Counted from the stretch's first letter, positions 45,922 to 58,939 are shown. The stretch is DNA of 64,000 nucleotides from Phytophthora sp. 'mugwort' (GCA_033558025.1 JAUCEF010000001.1:186001-250000), one strand, 5' to 3'. Notes: generated by a model from the sequence alone, not told the origin. A program made the numbers and translations.

Positions 45922-47500
45922 TTAATCCGCGTTGAGCTCTGCTGCGACACGAAACATGTCGTCAAAGTCATCATCTAAACTAAATGCTCCTATCACCTTG
46001 TCCAGAAATCCCGCACTGAGAACTTCATCTACGATATCGCCAGCATTCTCTAGGATTTCCATCGTACCTGTTGTAGTGTCTTCACTTTTAGCATCTCGTT
46101 CAATTAAGCCGCATTTTCGAAGCCCGACGATATCGTAGATTCTGCCACACCACATCAAGCCGAATGGATCCAGTTGCACAATTCTAAGCGATCGGCGCTT
46201 TCAGCTTGAAAGCGATCCCAGGTCACCGCGCTCGCAGCTGCTCCCTCAGGTGGCGAATCCACATATTCTCAGTCGCACGTTTAGCTGCCATTCCATGTTG
46301 CATCTGCAAGCTGAGATACAGAGGTGGCGTTTGGCGGGACCTTCAGTATGGTCACATTAATTTGCTCTGCATAATCGACGACGTCCTTAGTCCAATGACC
46401 AGAGAAATCGTCGAGAAGCAACAGGATAGGCTACAACATGTTCGATCGATTGCTTAAGTGAAAATACAAACCCGAATTGTTAAATGTCGATCCCACCATC
46501 CTAAACAATAATATCACAACACAGCGTCAGCTAAATTCATAATATAAAAACCCGATGTACGCGTTGCTTATCTTTGGCGTTCGTATACACGTATGCACCT
46601 GCGTACCGGTCTCATTTTTAGCTCTGCGAATATGTTTATTCCACATTGAAACGCTGAACCCATATCGCTAATCCTCGTTTTCTTTCCGCGGGTCGGGCTT
46701 TTCGAACGTCCGCATCTTGAACACGACGGAAGGTGGATATTTGGTGCCGATAGAGTCTCCTAGTAACATTAACGTTGCTCGATCTTTTTCTTTCCCGCCG
46801 CATTTTACCCAAACCATTTTACAACCTTTCAAGAAAGGTTGTAAAGAAAGGTTGTAAAATTGTTATTTATTCCTAAACAAACGCTGGCTTAGGAATATAT
46901 TTTAAGAAAACAGCTAGACCACACCGTTAAAACGAAGCATAGTATGCTAATAAATCAGTTAATGCAAAGCAACCAATAAATAAAATCGAACCTGTCTGAT
47001 CCGCGTAATAAATGCGGGTCGCTCCAATTTCAGCAGCCTTTGCTTGACCTCCAAAGCAAAGCGGCTGCGATCAGTTGTAGCTTAATTGGTTCTTGTCGAG
47101 TATCAAACGTAGCGAAAGGCAGTGCCGTCCCTGGAAATGATCTTGCCAGCACCACGACGCCTAAAAAAGGTGCAATATTAGCCGCTTCTGCAACTTATAA
47201 TGCTTGAAGACGCAGCATCGTCGGCGTAACTGGCATGCCATCATCACGCAACTCGTTTATCGACCTAACTAAGCCTGCTCTTCATTGTTCGGCAGCACAG
47301 TTCCTTCACCTTTCTTTCGATACTTTTTCTTGTCGGCGCCGCCGCGTTCACCACAAGAATCCTCAATTTCCTGCCGAGTCCGGCGCCAACTCAGAATCAA
47401 TGCACGGCGACTATTAAACTTTGACGGAGGGAGATCAGGGTAGAAATGATTGATAGTTTGCTCGATGTTGTCGTAGGCTGCGAGGTGATCTAGGACTTTG
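45922..47500 (-). pseudogene. Pogo/Tigger transposase relic
   Basis: Read on the minus strand from high to low coordinates and across frames: a decayed DNA-binding part (around 47,500-47,000, with SWCWQDHFQGRHCLSLR), a segment near 46,810-46,680 (VWVKCGGKEKDRATLMLLGD), the catalytic core near 46,430-46,310 (PILLLLDDFSGHWTKDVVDY, then PPNATSVSQLAD), and a C-terminal end at 46179-45922 (DKVIGAFSLDDDFDDMFRVA). Multiple stops and shifts. This is a different pogo lineage from the one at 42819. The gap between core pieces holds the inverted repeat at 46816-46860. Confidence 0.65.
46816..46860. repeat. Perfect 15-base inverted repeat
   Basis: ATTTTACAACCTTTC at 46816-46830 is followed, after 15 bases that repeat part of it, by its exact reverse complement GAAAGGTTGTAAAAT at 46846-46860. 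It can form a hairpin or be the trace of a short foldback insertion. It lies in the middle of a pogo relic. Confidence 0.8.
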
Positions 47501-47779
47501 AGTTTGTGTGAGGCGAAAAAAAAAAGATGATAGCGTGTTCGGCTTCACTTTTCGGCCTTGACCGCCAGGCAGTCGAGGGCGTCCTTTGGGCCGGCGCCGC
47601 TGCGTTAGAACCATCTGATGGCAAAATGAACGGCGAAAAAGACAGCTCGAGAAGCTGTATGCGATAACTTAGGATGCATGGTGGTCTTTCTCGTTCGACC
47701 GCCTATTGGCTAAAATACAGTGTATGCCTTAACATATAAAACGTGATAATAAAGGTTATTCGGTATAGTCACGTCATGT
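47501..47779. other. No gene supported
   Basis: AT-rich stretch between two transposon relics, with an A-run at about 47,517-47,525. Nothing recognisable. Confidence 0.4.
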
Positions 47780-49060
47780 AGGAGTGGCAAAGCACTCACC
47801 CAAGCACAGCGAAAACGGTGGAAAAAAGAAACACGAGCGCTTCAATCTCCCAGAGAGAGGCGGTCGCCTCGTGGGCCTTTGTAGAGAGACGGATCGTCCC
47901 TCTTCAGGTCTTGAAAGAATCGCCTTGAGGCGTTTGGTCGCAGCGGGCGACGGCAGAAGGTCGACCAACGGGTTGTCATTATGTTACAAATGGTCAACCA
48001 AGTGGGGGTAGCGATTCACCATCTGGAACGTGTAGCGCCAGCGGTTGTCCGGCGTAATATTGGACGGAGAGGCATATCGAATATCTAATCGACAAATAGA
48101 GCAGTAAGTTCATGAGTATCGCATGCATAGAAGACCAGATACTCAACTGATTTTGGCAGCCTACTTAGAGTGCCCAGCTTGGTCATCAGCTTCTGGAGAG
48201 GCTACGTCTAGATCGGGCTTAAGTTGACTCGCGGAGCAGCTTGACCGAGAGATTCAAGCGGTGACGTGCGCATCCCACCAGCGGAACGCCCGTTAACTTG
48301 ACCAACTTCTTGTTCACAGAACAATTATCGCCAATCAGAACGACGCATGTCTCCACACGCTTTCCAAACATAGCCAGCGCTTCCGCAAAAATGCTATGCG
48401 ATGGCCATCATCGGGCCCATCGAACACAGGCGCGGACGCGAGCAACGGTGTGTGGACCATACCGTCGATCTCATACGACGCGAACATGGCGGGAAGGTGC
48501 TCGGAGTTGTGCGACCAGCCATCATAGACGGTGGCAACTGATCCGGTACCTCCTCTGTAATCTTACCTCGACTACCTAACTGATACGGAGCATGTTCTCG
48601 CGACGGGTAGCCGACACAGGCACAAGAGTGGTATTCCTAAATATAAAATATACACGTTTGAACCAAATGGATTTGGAAGAAGAAGAGAACGGCTCACCTG
48701 CGGATAGCCACAAAATGGTAGGTCCTCCTCGATTATCCACTGGATCGCCGCAAGTGCATCTGGGACCTTGTGGCTCACACACGAGCATACCAATTCCAAT
48801 TCTGCAGGCGACACTGCTTCGAGTTGGTCCTTGTAGGCTTGGTACTGAGCGCGAAGGTGATAAACGAGGTTGGAGTAGCCCCTTCCTTCCAGTTGCTAGT
48901 ACGGGCGCTAGCAAATCCTGCAGTGCCAGTAGCACGTTGCTTCCTTGTTGCCGTCGCGGAGCTACAAGAAGAGGGGTGCAGACATGCTCTTGGCTGAAAG
49001 TTGGGCGGGGAAGGAGTCCATGGTATGATGAAAAGTGAGACAAATGAGCGCTGAGCGCAG
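47780..49060 (-). pseudogene. hAT transposase relic
   Basis: Read on the minus strand across frames: BED-type finger near 48,960-48,830 (YWHCRIC, then YSNLVYHLRAQYQAY), a linker (VPDALAAIQWIIEEDLPFC) near 48,780-48,700, the catalytic region near 48,520-48,420 (DGWSHNSEHLPAMFASYEID, then PVFDGPDDGH), VGCARHRLNLSVKLL near 48,280-48,230, and PSPAATKRLKAILS near 47,960-47,900. The order is the same as in the hAT gene at 34.9 kb, so this is an older, oppositely oriented relative. No frame is continuous for more than about 100 codons. Confidence 0.6.
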
Positions 49061-49800
49061 AGTATTGACCGTAAAAGCCGCCAACGACTCTTGCACAGCT
49101 CCAGTAGCCGGGTATCCATTCATTTGGGAGCCTAGGTCGCTTCCAACCGCTCACTCAATACCGAACAAACGAGATAGCGTAAATCCTAACGCATTTTACG
49201 AACTTGCCGAAGTGCATATAGCATTTTCAAAGCGGATCACAGCAAATTTCTTAGCAATTGTAGTTCCGCGTCTGTCTATCCGTCTTAAATCCTGCCTGGC
49301 CGCCTGCACCTCCTTTCGGCATGGCTTGGGTTAGATTTTAGTACCGGACTGATCCATATAATCGAATCCCACTATCGTTTGGACTCGAAAGCCTATGCTT
49401 GAAAAATAGCAATCGGTTTTAGCAAAACCCCTTGACATTAGACAAAATCCCTGATTTTTTTTTATTTGGTGCCTCTCTACACTCGGCAGCCTCCCATTAG
49501 CTAAAACTGTCTGCTGCTTCCGAGCGAAGCGAGGGCGGCCTCACTAGCAATAAGCGTAGTGCAGCGATCGAAACGGGTTGCGATCAAGATAAGAGTAGTG
49601 CAGCGAGCTGAACTGGGTGGGCCCTAGCACACCATCACCTCTTTGCGGGCTGCACTCGGCTATTGAGGTCTATATAACTAATTCCTGAGTCATTATTCAT
49701 GAGGTGCGGGGGGGGGGGGGGGGGGGGGCTGCGTGGACTCACAGTACTCTGAGCACCTTTTGTATGACCAAGTCCTGGATGAACTTGCACCTTACGCTAC
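49061..49800. other. Repeat-edge region with a 21-base G run
   Basis: No gene seen. A run of 21 consecutive G lies at 49708-49728. A T-run (about 49,453-49,461) lies to its left. The region probably contains the left end of the hAT relic that follows. Confidence 0.5.
49708..49728. repeat. Run of 21 G
   Basis: Twenty-one consecutive G bases, the longest G run in the window, just upstream of a hAT relic. It could form a G-quadruplex, and its length may be an assembly estimate. Confidence 0.9.
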
Positions 49801-50880
49801 TGTGCTTATTGCGCCCACTTGTCCACGCCCGTTACCTGTGTGGTTGTACACAGTGCTGCGCAAAACTTTATCCCCATAGTCTACTGACCTCCAGCCAACC
49901 CCGTCACCAACCGCGCTATCTGTAACGCTCTGTTCGTCGAGCAAGGCAACCACAAGTACCTTTGCACCACCTGCACCAAGACCGTCCGTAGCTCCAGCTA
50001 CGCTAGCATCCTCTACCACTTACGCAACAAACACCGAGCCTGTGAGGCACTGGCCCATGGGGCACTCTGCGATGCTAATGCAATGCGGCTTCAAGTGGTC
50101 GACCAACGGTCGGTCGACATTTCTTGCTGGACTGAATGAATCCTGATGGGACGGCTTCCATTCTTGTTCTGCGAGCTCCCTCTCGCTCGAGCGAACACCA
50201 AGGTCAATACTATCTCGCGCGCAACGCTCAAGGTCTACTCGGAGGGGATCAAGGACTGCGTCGAGGCGCGTATCAAGGACGAACTCCCAGATCTGTTTGG
50301 CCTCGTTCTTGACGGCTGGATTAATGGTAGCCGTCACTACCTCGCAATTTACGCGGTCTTTAGTGGCACCCGCTCCCGAGATGGCTTGAACTCTGTCTCA
50401 TACAGTAATTGCGAACATAACGACGATCTCGTTTGTGACAAAGGACGGTATGTACTACTGGCACAGAGCCTCTTGAATCTGATGGCCGACACACTTTCAC
50501 GGTACAAGTTACCGTGGGAGGCTGTCGCATTCAAATTAGTGGACAATTGTTCCGTGGACCAGTGCATTGGTCGCAAGGTTGGAGCGGTGCCCTCGTGGGT
50601 TTCGCAAACCACCGCTTCAACCTTGCTACGAAGGACTATTGGCCTCTGAGGAAGACCTGCTATCCAAGATTCATGCGCTTATGAAGCGCTTGTCTTCACT
50701 CAAAGGACAGGCGATTTTACGCTGTGGGACCCTCTGGCACCGATGCTGTGAAACAACACACGGAGGTCTAGTACCTACACTACGGTGAAGAGGTAGAGTA
50801 AGATCGAGTCGTGTATTCGCATGCTGGATCTCAGTACCCTGACAGAGTACGACCTCAGTTTGCTCTTGCTGTCTCGTCGT
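49801..50880 (+). pseudogene. hAT transposase relic
   Basis: On the + strand: BED-type finger near 49,930-50,040 (YLCTTCTKTVRSS, then ILYHLRNKH), a stop, then the 50146-50649 frame with LPFLFCELPLARANTKV, DLFGLVLDGWINGSRHYLAI (hAT catalytic region) and KLVDNCSVDQCIG. Then other-frame pieces near 50,650-50,880 (EEDLLSKIHALMKRLSSLKG; IRMLDLSTLTEYDL). The C-terminal dimerisation domain is missing. At least one nonsense codon and two frame changes. Confidence 0.65.
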
Positions 50881-51170
50881 GACACTTATTGTTCAGCTTA
50901 AAGGTCGACTTGTTCTTGCGCGCCACTGACATACTCGTCGCTCCTGGATTGCATGCCGGCTCCGTCCGCTGAAAGGCCTCATCACGCTTTTCCTTGATCC
51001 CGGGTCCGCATGCTCTAGCTGCGCTTGCTTGCTGTCCTGCTTCTGATGTGCTGCGAGGTGACGACGAGCATGTCTTCTGACAAATAAACCATAAAAAACT
51101 TCCCATAGCGTTCATCACATGGACTGGTCTTCTCGCCCATGCCGTCGGCTATTAGAACGTCGTTTTGAAT
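50881..51170. other. Junction between hAT relic and Gypsy block
   Basis: No coding signal I can support. It contains the undefined right end of the hAT relic and left end of the Gypsy material. No LTR was recognised here, so the Gypsy block appears truncated on the left. Confidence 0.4.
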
Positions 51171-51360
51171 GTAGATATCGAAGATCCTCGTCTCCCCGGT
51201 CCCCTGGCCGGCGTAGCGCTTTCGTTGTCGCTCCTCAGACCTACCGTTAGCCGGTGAAGTTGTTCATCACCTTGTCCGCATAGTCAACTTCCGATAAGTC
51301 GACTACGTCTTCGTTCCAGCCGACAATTCTTCACAGTTTGATCGTCAGAATCTTGTCCAC

Positions 51361-52980
51361 ATGAAACTTACCGCCATCCGTCGCGGTAATGATTGGATTC
51401 CGACGGTTGCGCATCATCCCAAGGGCAAGGCCATACGGATAATGATTACGAACGTTAGCAGTAAATTGGTATGGTGTCCCGCTCACTTCCCGGTGGTGCT
51501 TAGGCACCACATGGTAATCTTCCACCAGAAAAGAGCTATGTGAGGCTCAACTCAGCGAAATACCGTGATTGGCAAGTTCTAGCTTTCGCGTCGGCTATGG
51601 GTAAAGATCTGTTGAGAAAAGAACAACGACTGTACGACGAGTGGATTGCACAATAACCACCAGCAGTGGCAAAACGGCAGTATGAAACCCCGACTGGGGT
51701 GATACCGTGGGAAGAACACAGTTCCAGCAGCCGAGAAACAGAACCCATTTGTGAACAGCGTTGGAAGCGGTGAGAACGGTCCAGGCGTGATACTATATTC
51801 CCTGAGGGTAAAATCGGCCTGCTACTGAGGCTTCCGATTCTAAATGCTCATCCGCTGAGTTCGCTGACCCCGTGGATAGTCTAAGGATGGAATCAGTTGA
51901 AGTCCAACAGTCCTCAGCTGAGTTGGTAAACTCGGCGGACACATCCCGCTCCTCGGCAGGGGTGATAGACTCCGTTACCCCAGTGATTTGGGTAGCCGAG
52001 ATCGGTTCGAGTAATAGTCACTCAGCACGAGGGATGATCCGCCTAGCACAATAATGATCGTATCCGCTATCGCCGGAGAAGTCGGAGAGAAAACTAGAAC
52101 AAACCCAGCAAAGACGTCCAGCAGAAGGCTGTGGAGTGAAGAAATCGATGTGAGTGACAAATCACTCGCAGACGAACCTGAAGATGATTTGCGACTTCGT
52201 CTCATGGCAGCGATGGCGATGGTCGAGGACCTGGCTGTAATGACGGTGCACAATGAAAGCACGAATATAGCTGAGTGCGAACACTCAGCTAATGAGATTG
52301 ATCTGGAGGACTATGCTGGCGAGTTGGCTTTTCTGCCTGATTTGAATGATTTGACGCCTACGGTTCTCGATTACACTGGAAATAATGTGATGTGCAGTGA
52401 CCACACACCGGAGCAACAACAACAGCTGGTAAAGATGCTTAAACGTCATGAAGGTATCATGATCGCGAGTGGTAATGCACTGCCGCCACCAGCCTATGGG
52501 GACATTTGCTATATCGACGTTCAAGGGCATCAGCCCACCAAACAACGAGCCCGGCGGACAACTCTCAAGAATTTGAAGAAGTTTATGAACTCCTCAAGGG
52601 TCTATTGGAAGCTGGGTTGATTGCCTTCTCGGACAGTCCTTGGGCATCCCCGATTGTTATTGTAGTTAAGAAGAATGGGGTGGATATCTGTCTGTATATC
52701 GATTACAAGATGGTCAACACAGTCACGGTGCTCATGGAATATGCCATGCCGTTATTCGATGATCTGCTGACTGAGCAGGAAAGCTGCCTTTAGTTTTGCT
52801 CCCTGGATGCGGCTAGCGGGTTTTGGGCAGTTATGATGACTGAACGGGCTAGGAAAATTTCAGCTTTTATCTGTGCGCTGGGACATTTTGAGTGGCTTCG
52901 AATGCCTTTTGGCTTGAAGAACGCCCCTATGATTTACCAACGGCTAATAGGCAACCTAGTGGGGTTATGTACAGCCCCGG
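51361..52980 (+). pseudogene. Gypsy pol fragment: linker and N-terminal half of reverse transcriptase
   Basis: Pieces in order on the + strand: 51361-51543 (IPTVAHHPKGKAIRIMITNV, then VWCPAHFPVVL), a stretch near 51,545-51,720 with YRDWQVLAFASAMGKDLL and PPAVAKRQYETPTGVIPWEE after a stop, and 52054-52620 with DYTGNNVMCSDHTPEQ. Then reverse transcriptase: FSDSPWASPIVIVVKKNG, YIDYKMVN, then after a stop SLDAASGFWAVMM and FEWLRMPFGLKNAPMIYQRL. It breaks off near 52,980 before the catalytic YVDD-type motif. The first catalytic Asp region (CSLDAASGFW) is present. Confidence 0.75.
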
Positions 52981-52982
52981 GG

Positions 52983-55740
52983 TAGATGGACTGCTTATGT
53001 CGAAGAACCTCCTCCGTCATCATGGTCCTATTCCTGCGGCAGATCCAGAGGTGGCGATGGCTGCAGCTGCTGGTCTTGACGCTCCATGTCTGACCCCAAG
53101 AGATTTCAGCTTGAATGCCCGTTTGTGCCCACTTCTCGAAACCTGCTGGCCTGAGATTGCACTGATACAGTCAGATGAGTTTCGTGAGACCACCTTGCAA
53201 GTTTCAGCTCGGTCAAGTGGTTCTGTTGGGCAACCGAGTTCGAGTGGTTCTGTTGGACAGTCAAGTTCAAGTGGGCCTGTTGGGCAGTCGACTTCCGCAG
53301 CCCAAGCTGTTCTAGACCTGTCTCTTCCTTCCCGTGTCAAGTTAACGACTCTGAAGCCGACTTCCACGCCTACGGATCAACCACATCAAGTTCCAAAAAG
53401 CCATTATCGTCGGAATCACCTCATTCCGGTGACTCTCCCTTCCAGCCCTGGATTGATCACGCCTCCATCGACAACGTCTGGTTCGACATCAAGTTCGACT
53501 GATTTAAGAAGGACAGCATCCGCTGCTGTAGCGTTGACTTAGCTGAGTTCGGCGGACACTGTTCCACCGCCGAGCTCTTATGAGTATCCTGCAGCATCGG
53601 CTCAACTTGTTTCATCGGTAGCTGAGTCCCGATCGCCGACTCCACTTAACCCGGCTGGTATCATCTCGACAAGGCCCTCCGGGAAGACCAAGGGTACTCA
53701 CTCCAAGAAAAAATCGAGGAAAGCTGTCTCCACCTCGGTCAAACCCAAGGTTGCTGTCCCATCTCCTTTGCGTCGATCATCTCGAGCTGCATCAGTCACT
53801 GACAGGGCTGGTAGCGGAGTCCAACCTGAGGACTTTAAGACGTCTGATGTCGTCGATCTGGGTCCCGCGAAGGTCAAGTCGGCTGGAGGTCCCAACTCCC
53901 AAACTATGACTGGCTCTGGTACATCCATATCTTTCCCTTTCGAAGCCAGCTCTTCTGATGCCAACCAAGAGGAGATTCGCCGACCCCCTTCACGGTCTCC
54001 TAAGAACCTTTTCATCGAAGTATTCGGGTCTGATGATGATAACAGTGATGATGCTGACGCAAGCAGAGAAGAGAAGAACCCTCCAGTTGCTTCGTCCGTA
54101 CCAAGCCAGTTGTCGTTCGTGCGTCCTCCACAAGCTTCGGCTCTTCCCTCCAGTTCTCTTCCACCAGCACAGGGAGCTGGTATGCGTCTACGTCAATCGC
54201 CTTCTCACCCAGCTCCCAAACGGCTTCGAGGCGATCCACTAGCAGTTCTGTTCTGGTCACGTCTTCTCCGATTGTTTCCCGGACTACAACACTTGTTGAT
54301 CACTCTTCACCCGGGTCCATTTCTGCTCCCAAGAACTCAGCATCTCCAAAGGTGGCGTCTCTCCGTCAGCTACTACGGACTCGGCAGTGTCGACGCCGAC
54401 TTCTCCAAAATCTGTATCTCAGAAATCAGCTTCGGGCGTTCCAGCTTTTACAAACTCAGCTCACTCTCCTACGTTGGCTAAGAATTCCGCATCCAAGAAG
54501 TCAGCTTCCAAGAGTCCGGTATCAGGAGTATCATTAGCGAAGAAGTCGACTCATACCGGCTCGGCTTCTTTGGACACAGTATCCGCTAAGTTGGCTTCCG
54601 CCAAACCATTGACACCCAAAGGAAAAGGTCGGAATAAGGGGTCGCCCAGTTCGGCTTCAGCTGTCTCAAGCAAATCCAGCCAAGTGGACAGTGCTTCTAC
54701 CTCTTCTGGCCCCTTGGCGTTACGGATTACTCAGCTGAGGACGCGAGCTGCTCAATCAGTAGCCCATGATAAACGGGTGGCAGCGCAAGTGAAGACATGG
54801 TTGAATCCTCCATTCTACCACCCTGGGTCTGCTCATTGTTGGGAGAGAATCCACTCGTCGTGTCGGGAGGCTATCAGGATGGAGGTTATCGACGGGAAGA
54901 GTTATGTCTGTCCGACTCCTTCCTTCTTGAAAGGGGTTGCAAGCTTTTGCTGACATTCAATCACCCCAGCATCCTTGTTGCCGCTTGATGTCGAAACTCG
55001 CTAGAGCTCTTCTTCATGTATCCATCTGTGATGGCTCGAGTACGGCATCAGGATATCAGTCAGCTTCACCAGTGGAGGTCATCGCTCAATGTTGGCGCAA
55101 ATTACGGGGGGAAGAGAGTGATTGGGTGCGTTTTTTTCATCGCTCTCTGGGAGCGCCTGTGCTGGATAGTCGACTCGAGGGTTCTTTTGGGTTTACAACC
55201 AGGTTTGCATCCTGGTGTTCCACTCAGCGAGCTTAAGCTCATTTTCCAATTGTGGTTTAAGTATAGCAAGGAACGAAAGCGTCGTGCGGGACAACCTTCG
55301 TCCTCTTCTCAAGGAATTATATTAAGCTCTGCACAATGGTGTTACTACGCATGACTCAGCTGGAGCCGCGCCGACTCTGGATTCCGAATTTGTTTTCGAC
55401 CCATTTGCCCCATTCGCTCCGGCGACTAATATGGCCTAGTTTTCAGCAAGCGCGGACTGGAGAGCAAGTGTTGCTGAAGCTGACCGTGAGGAACCTTGTC
55501 GTGCGTGATGGTTGCGCTCGCCGTAGTCGTATCCTTACAACCAGTGTTTCCAACCGCTACATCCCGAATTTCCGGTATTTGCCCCTGCCGAGTTCGATTC
55601 TGAGTACGTCCAATCCCACGTGGAAGAAGATATCGATCCAAACGAGCCGACTCCATCCAGTCTGTCTCCTACTGCGCCGACTCCTGCTAATTGAGAAGGC
55701 CTGGCTATATTTGAGACCTTGTAGGCGTTCACCTTAGTGG
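52983..55740 (+). pseudogene. Ser/Pro-rich Gypsy-associated ORF (gag-like), broken
   Basis: Starts just after the reverse-transcriptase breakpoint in a different frame (GVDGLLMSKNLLRHHGPIPA). Up to about 54,750 it is dominated by Ser, Pro, Ala and Thr, with a short repeat (SSGSVGQ/SSGPVGQ near 53,210-53,295) and an acidic patch (SDDDNSDDADASREE). Near 54,810 it has LNPPFYHPGSAHCWERIHSS and VIDGKSYVCPTPSFLKGVAS, then ALLHVSICDGSSTASGYQSA and CWRKLRGEES. I have seen this arrangement in large retroelement-associated ORFs of oomycetes, so gag-like is my best reading, but there is no zinc knuckle. Frames change at least four times. Confidence 0.5.
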
Positions 55741-55934
55741 TTCTCGCATTCACTTAGTCCAATTTCCAGGCACTTTAGCTGAGTTGGTTTTCGAATAGTA
55801 GTTATGACGTCTCAGCTGGGTCCCCACGACTTCATTTCATTCATATGCAATCATACAATGGTTTCAGTAGTTTGTTCTATCCCACCAGGCCTGAATCCTG
55901 GTCACCCGGGTGGTCAACTTGTGGTACCGTAGTG

Positions 55935-57500
55935 CTAGTTTTCGTCTGCCACTTGCACCATCTGCAGACGATTCTCTCGTTTATTTTGCCGTAACGAATC
56001 GAACAAAAGACCCCCACATGACAAGTTCGAGAGTGATTCCCATGTCGGCTCGTCGTAGCCGACCCATTTTACCTTGAATAGCCGCTGAGCTCTGTTGGTG
56101 GTAGTTGATAACGTCATATCGTCATCCAGAATCGTTTCTACTTCATATTTGTCGGCACTATCATCCACTTCCCAGCTATCTTCTGGAAGGAGTTCTTCAT
56201 CGAAATCGAAACGTTGGGTTTCGCTGAGCTCGTCCACCTGCTGAGAGTGGGTCTTTGCCCCGGGTCGGTTACTGCTTTCAGTCGAGATACATGTACTACC
56301 GTATAAAACCGATACTTACTCTTGTCGGGAAGCTCCTGTTCATATGCAAACTCTTCAACCTTCTTCTTGACTCAGAACGGTCCGAGCCACCTATAGGCGA
56401 GTTTCTTTTTCAAACCAGTTTTGACCCATTACATGAACAACCAGACTTGGTATCCTTCGTTGAACAAGGACTTCTGGTTCTCCACGGACTCGGCTAATAC
56501 ATTTTCTCCCAACCTGGATGAGTTAGCTGAGTTCGGGATGGTCTCGCATTCCTTTTTACCAAGACGTACATTATGTTCTTCGGCTCGCCGAGTCTTCTCG
56601 GCTATGAGGTATTCCTCAGCGAGAGGTAGTGCGATTTTCCGTTGACGGTTGGTCTCTCTACGCTTTTGAACAGCATCAGCTGAGTTGGCCGTGTCAGCTT
56701 TGATAGTAGATGTCATTACTTTCAGCGTGGACTGGGCGTCCCATCCATGCACCAAGTAGAAGGGTGTTTCACGTCGAGTTGTATCGCATGAGTTGTTTAT
56801 GGCATGGACCATTCTTTCAGCTGTGTCGTCCCAGTCGGATTGCAGCGGGTCTTCTACATACACACGTATAGTCTGGATCATCATGTTGAGTGAGCGTTCT
56901 TGTTGGCCGTTAGCTTGAGACCTGCAACTCAGCGTTGCCCTAGATCGTGACTGCATCAACTCAGCGAACGCTTGGAAAACCTCGCTCATGAAGCGGGGGT
57001 CTCTATCGTGGCGGATTAAAGATGGAGCACCGAACCTCCACAATACACATTCTTCAAAACCTTTCGCCACATCTAATGCTCCCGTGTCACCCATAGCTTT
57101 TGCTATCACGAACCCTGTGAAGTGGTCTTGCAAAGGCAATAGCGCTGTGTTGCCCCGCTGAGGCTTTGGTAACGGAATTACGAAATCCATTGATACCAGT
57201 TGGGATGGGTGTTCAGATACAACATTACCTGGTTAATAGCCCTTTAGCTGGGGCGTGCTTTTGCTCGTGCTGCAATCTTCACATGCATGGACGTGTTTGA
57301 GTACATCAGCATATAACCCCATCCAATAGAACTCAGCTTTCACTCGATGAAGGGTCCGTACAATTCCTTGGTGACCTCCTTCTATCGAGTTGTGGCAGTT
57401 ATGGAGTACTTCGTCGATCATCGTTGTTGGTATCACCAGTCTCAGCTTGAGATCGCCATCATCAGACTCAACTGGTCGCCGTCTCTGACCCGGATAGTAC
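55935..57500 (-). pseudogene. Gypsy integrase with C-terminal chromodomain
   Basis: Minus strand, high to low: zinc-binding HHCC domain 57505-57233 (HNCHNSIEGGHQGIVRTLH, then HACEDCS); catalytic core 57190-56429 with the first Asp in LQDHFTGFVIAKAM, the second in LIRHDRDPRFMSEVF, and the usual downstream helix around QANGQQERSLNMMIQ (the final Glu of the DDE triad is plausible as QQE). A chromodomain at 56237-55935 follows (YEVETILDDD, LFKVKWVGYDEPTWESLSNL). Chromodomain-bearing integrases of chromoviruses steer insertion to particular chromatin. Separate frames indicate at least two breaks. Confidence 0.8.
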
Positions 57501-57936
57501 AGCAAACCATCTTCACTGAGTACGAAGTTATCGACTATTTTGCTTGCTCGCTGAGTACGACGGTGTGTGAGCGCTTCGAGCTCTCGCTCGAAGCGCTCCT
57601 CGAAGCAATGCTTTCAAGTCGGCCCCACTTCAATTCCTCTTCTTAGGCTCTTGATATGCGTCGTCGACGTTCCGCTTGCACCACTACTGGATCAATGTCG
57701 GTTGCATTGGGCACGCGATTCTCTTCAACTGGTCGGTCCTTCTACTCGGCTCCTAAATGAACTCGGCTGTGGTGACTCAAACTCAGTTCCAACCGCTTCT
57801 AGGTCTGCTAGGATAGTTGTGTCGTCTCCAGTTGACTTCTGTATTCGCCTAGCCGACCTTGGTGGTTATTCCGCTGGGTTCAACATGGTTTCATCATCGA
57901 AGTGGACTCGGCGGGTTTGTCGTCTGGTCATCACTG

Positions 57937-58939
57937 CTATCCACCAGCTTCCACGTTGTTTTCATCTTGGCTCTTCGTAGATAGTTCTTCAGAAATCCAA
58001 TTCAGCATCTTCAACTCGGCTTTTCGTTCGCCGCTGAGTACCACACGACCAGCTTTGTTCTCCATAGCTTCCGTAGCGAGAGAGTCAGCTGCTGCGTTGT
58101 AGCAACGTCCTACATGCAAATAGCAAACTGACTTTAACCTCTCAGTCATCCCTTTGTGGCGTGCCAACTTAATTGCAACGTCTCCTTCTTACGCGCGATC
58201 CCCCCCATGGATTGCTGGATTGCAAGCCGCAAGTCTCCACGATTAATAGTTCGGTTACTCCACGGTCTAAAGCTGCGGCTACACCGTTATTCATGCCAAT
58301 GTACTCAGTTATGTTAACCGTGGTGGACGAGAGGTACGCACTCGCAGCGATCTTAATGTCCCATGCCGGTAAGCGCCACAGGATTCCAAGAGCAGCTTCC
58401 ATACCCACCATTCTTCTCAGTCTTAGTGGATCCGTCGGAGGACAGTACATAACCTTCAAAGCCTCGAAGCAGGTGAGCATACAACAGTGCTGGGTCTAAT
58501 TGTACCACCGCCAAAAAAGTTCTTCGAAGGAGGGGCAATGTGCGCAAGCGATTCCTCGAGTCCAATGTGTGGAGTGATAGACGCCTGCAATAGCTGAGCG
58601 AAGTCGACATCCCGCTCTCGGACCCGTTTTACCTTAAGATGATAGGGTGACAATAACACTGCGAAGCTCGTAGCCCGACCGTAGAGCGATTTGGACTGGG
58701 TAAACCGACTCCAAGGTAGAAAAGCGAGTAAACACAGTAAGTGCTTTGCTGACTAGCAGTATATAGCAGATTTTCAGCAAATAGAGTAAACCTACTAGCT
58801 CCTTCTCAGCTGGATGATAGTTGACTTCGTTGTCCTTGAGGAATCGGCCACAGAACCGAACTGGATGCAATTTATCATCGTGAAGCTGCATCAATGTGGA
58901 ACTCAAAGCAGTCGTTGGCGAAAAACATAATGTAGACAT
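57937..58939 (-). pseudogene. Gypsy RNase H region, broken
   Basis: Minus strand pieces: 58939-58634 begins LCFSPTTALSSTLMQLHDDK and continues HPVRFCGRFLKDNEVNYHPA then EKELVGLLYLLK, the retroelement RNase H core with its ALSSTL first strand and E-rich helix. 58659-58456 (FAQLLQASITPHIGLEES) and 58480-58169 (with ITEYIGMNNGVAAALDRGVT) extend it into a second RNase H-like part, and 58167-57937 (KSVCYLHVGRCYNAAADSLA) has the terminal NxxAD-type motif. Frames differ between pieces. Confidence 0.7.
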
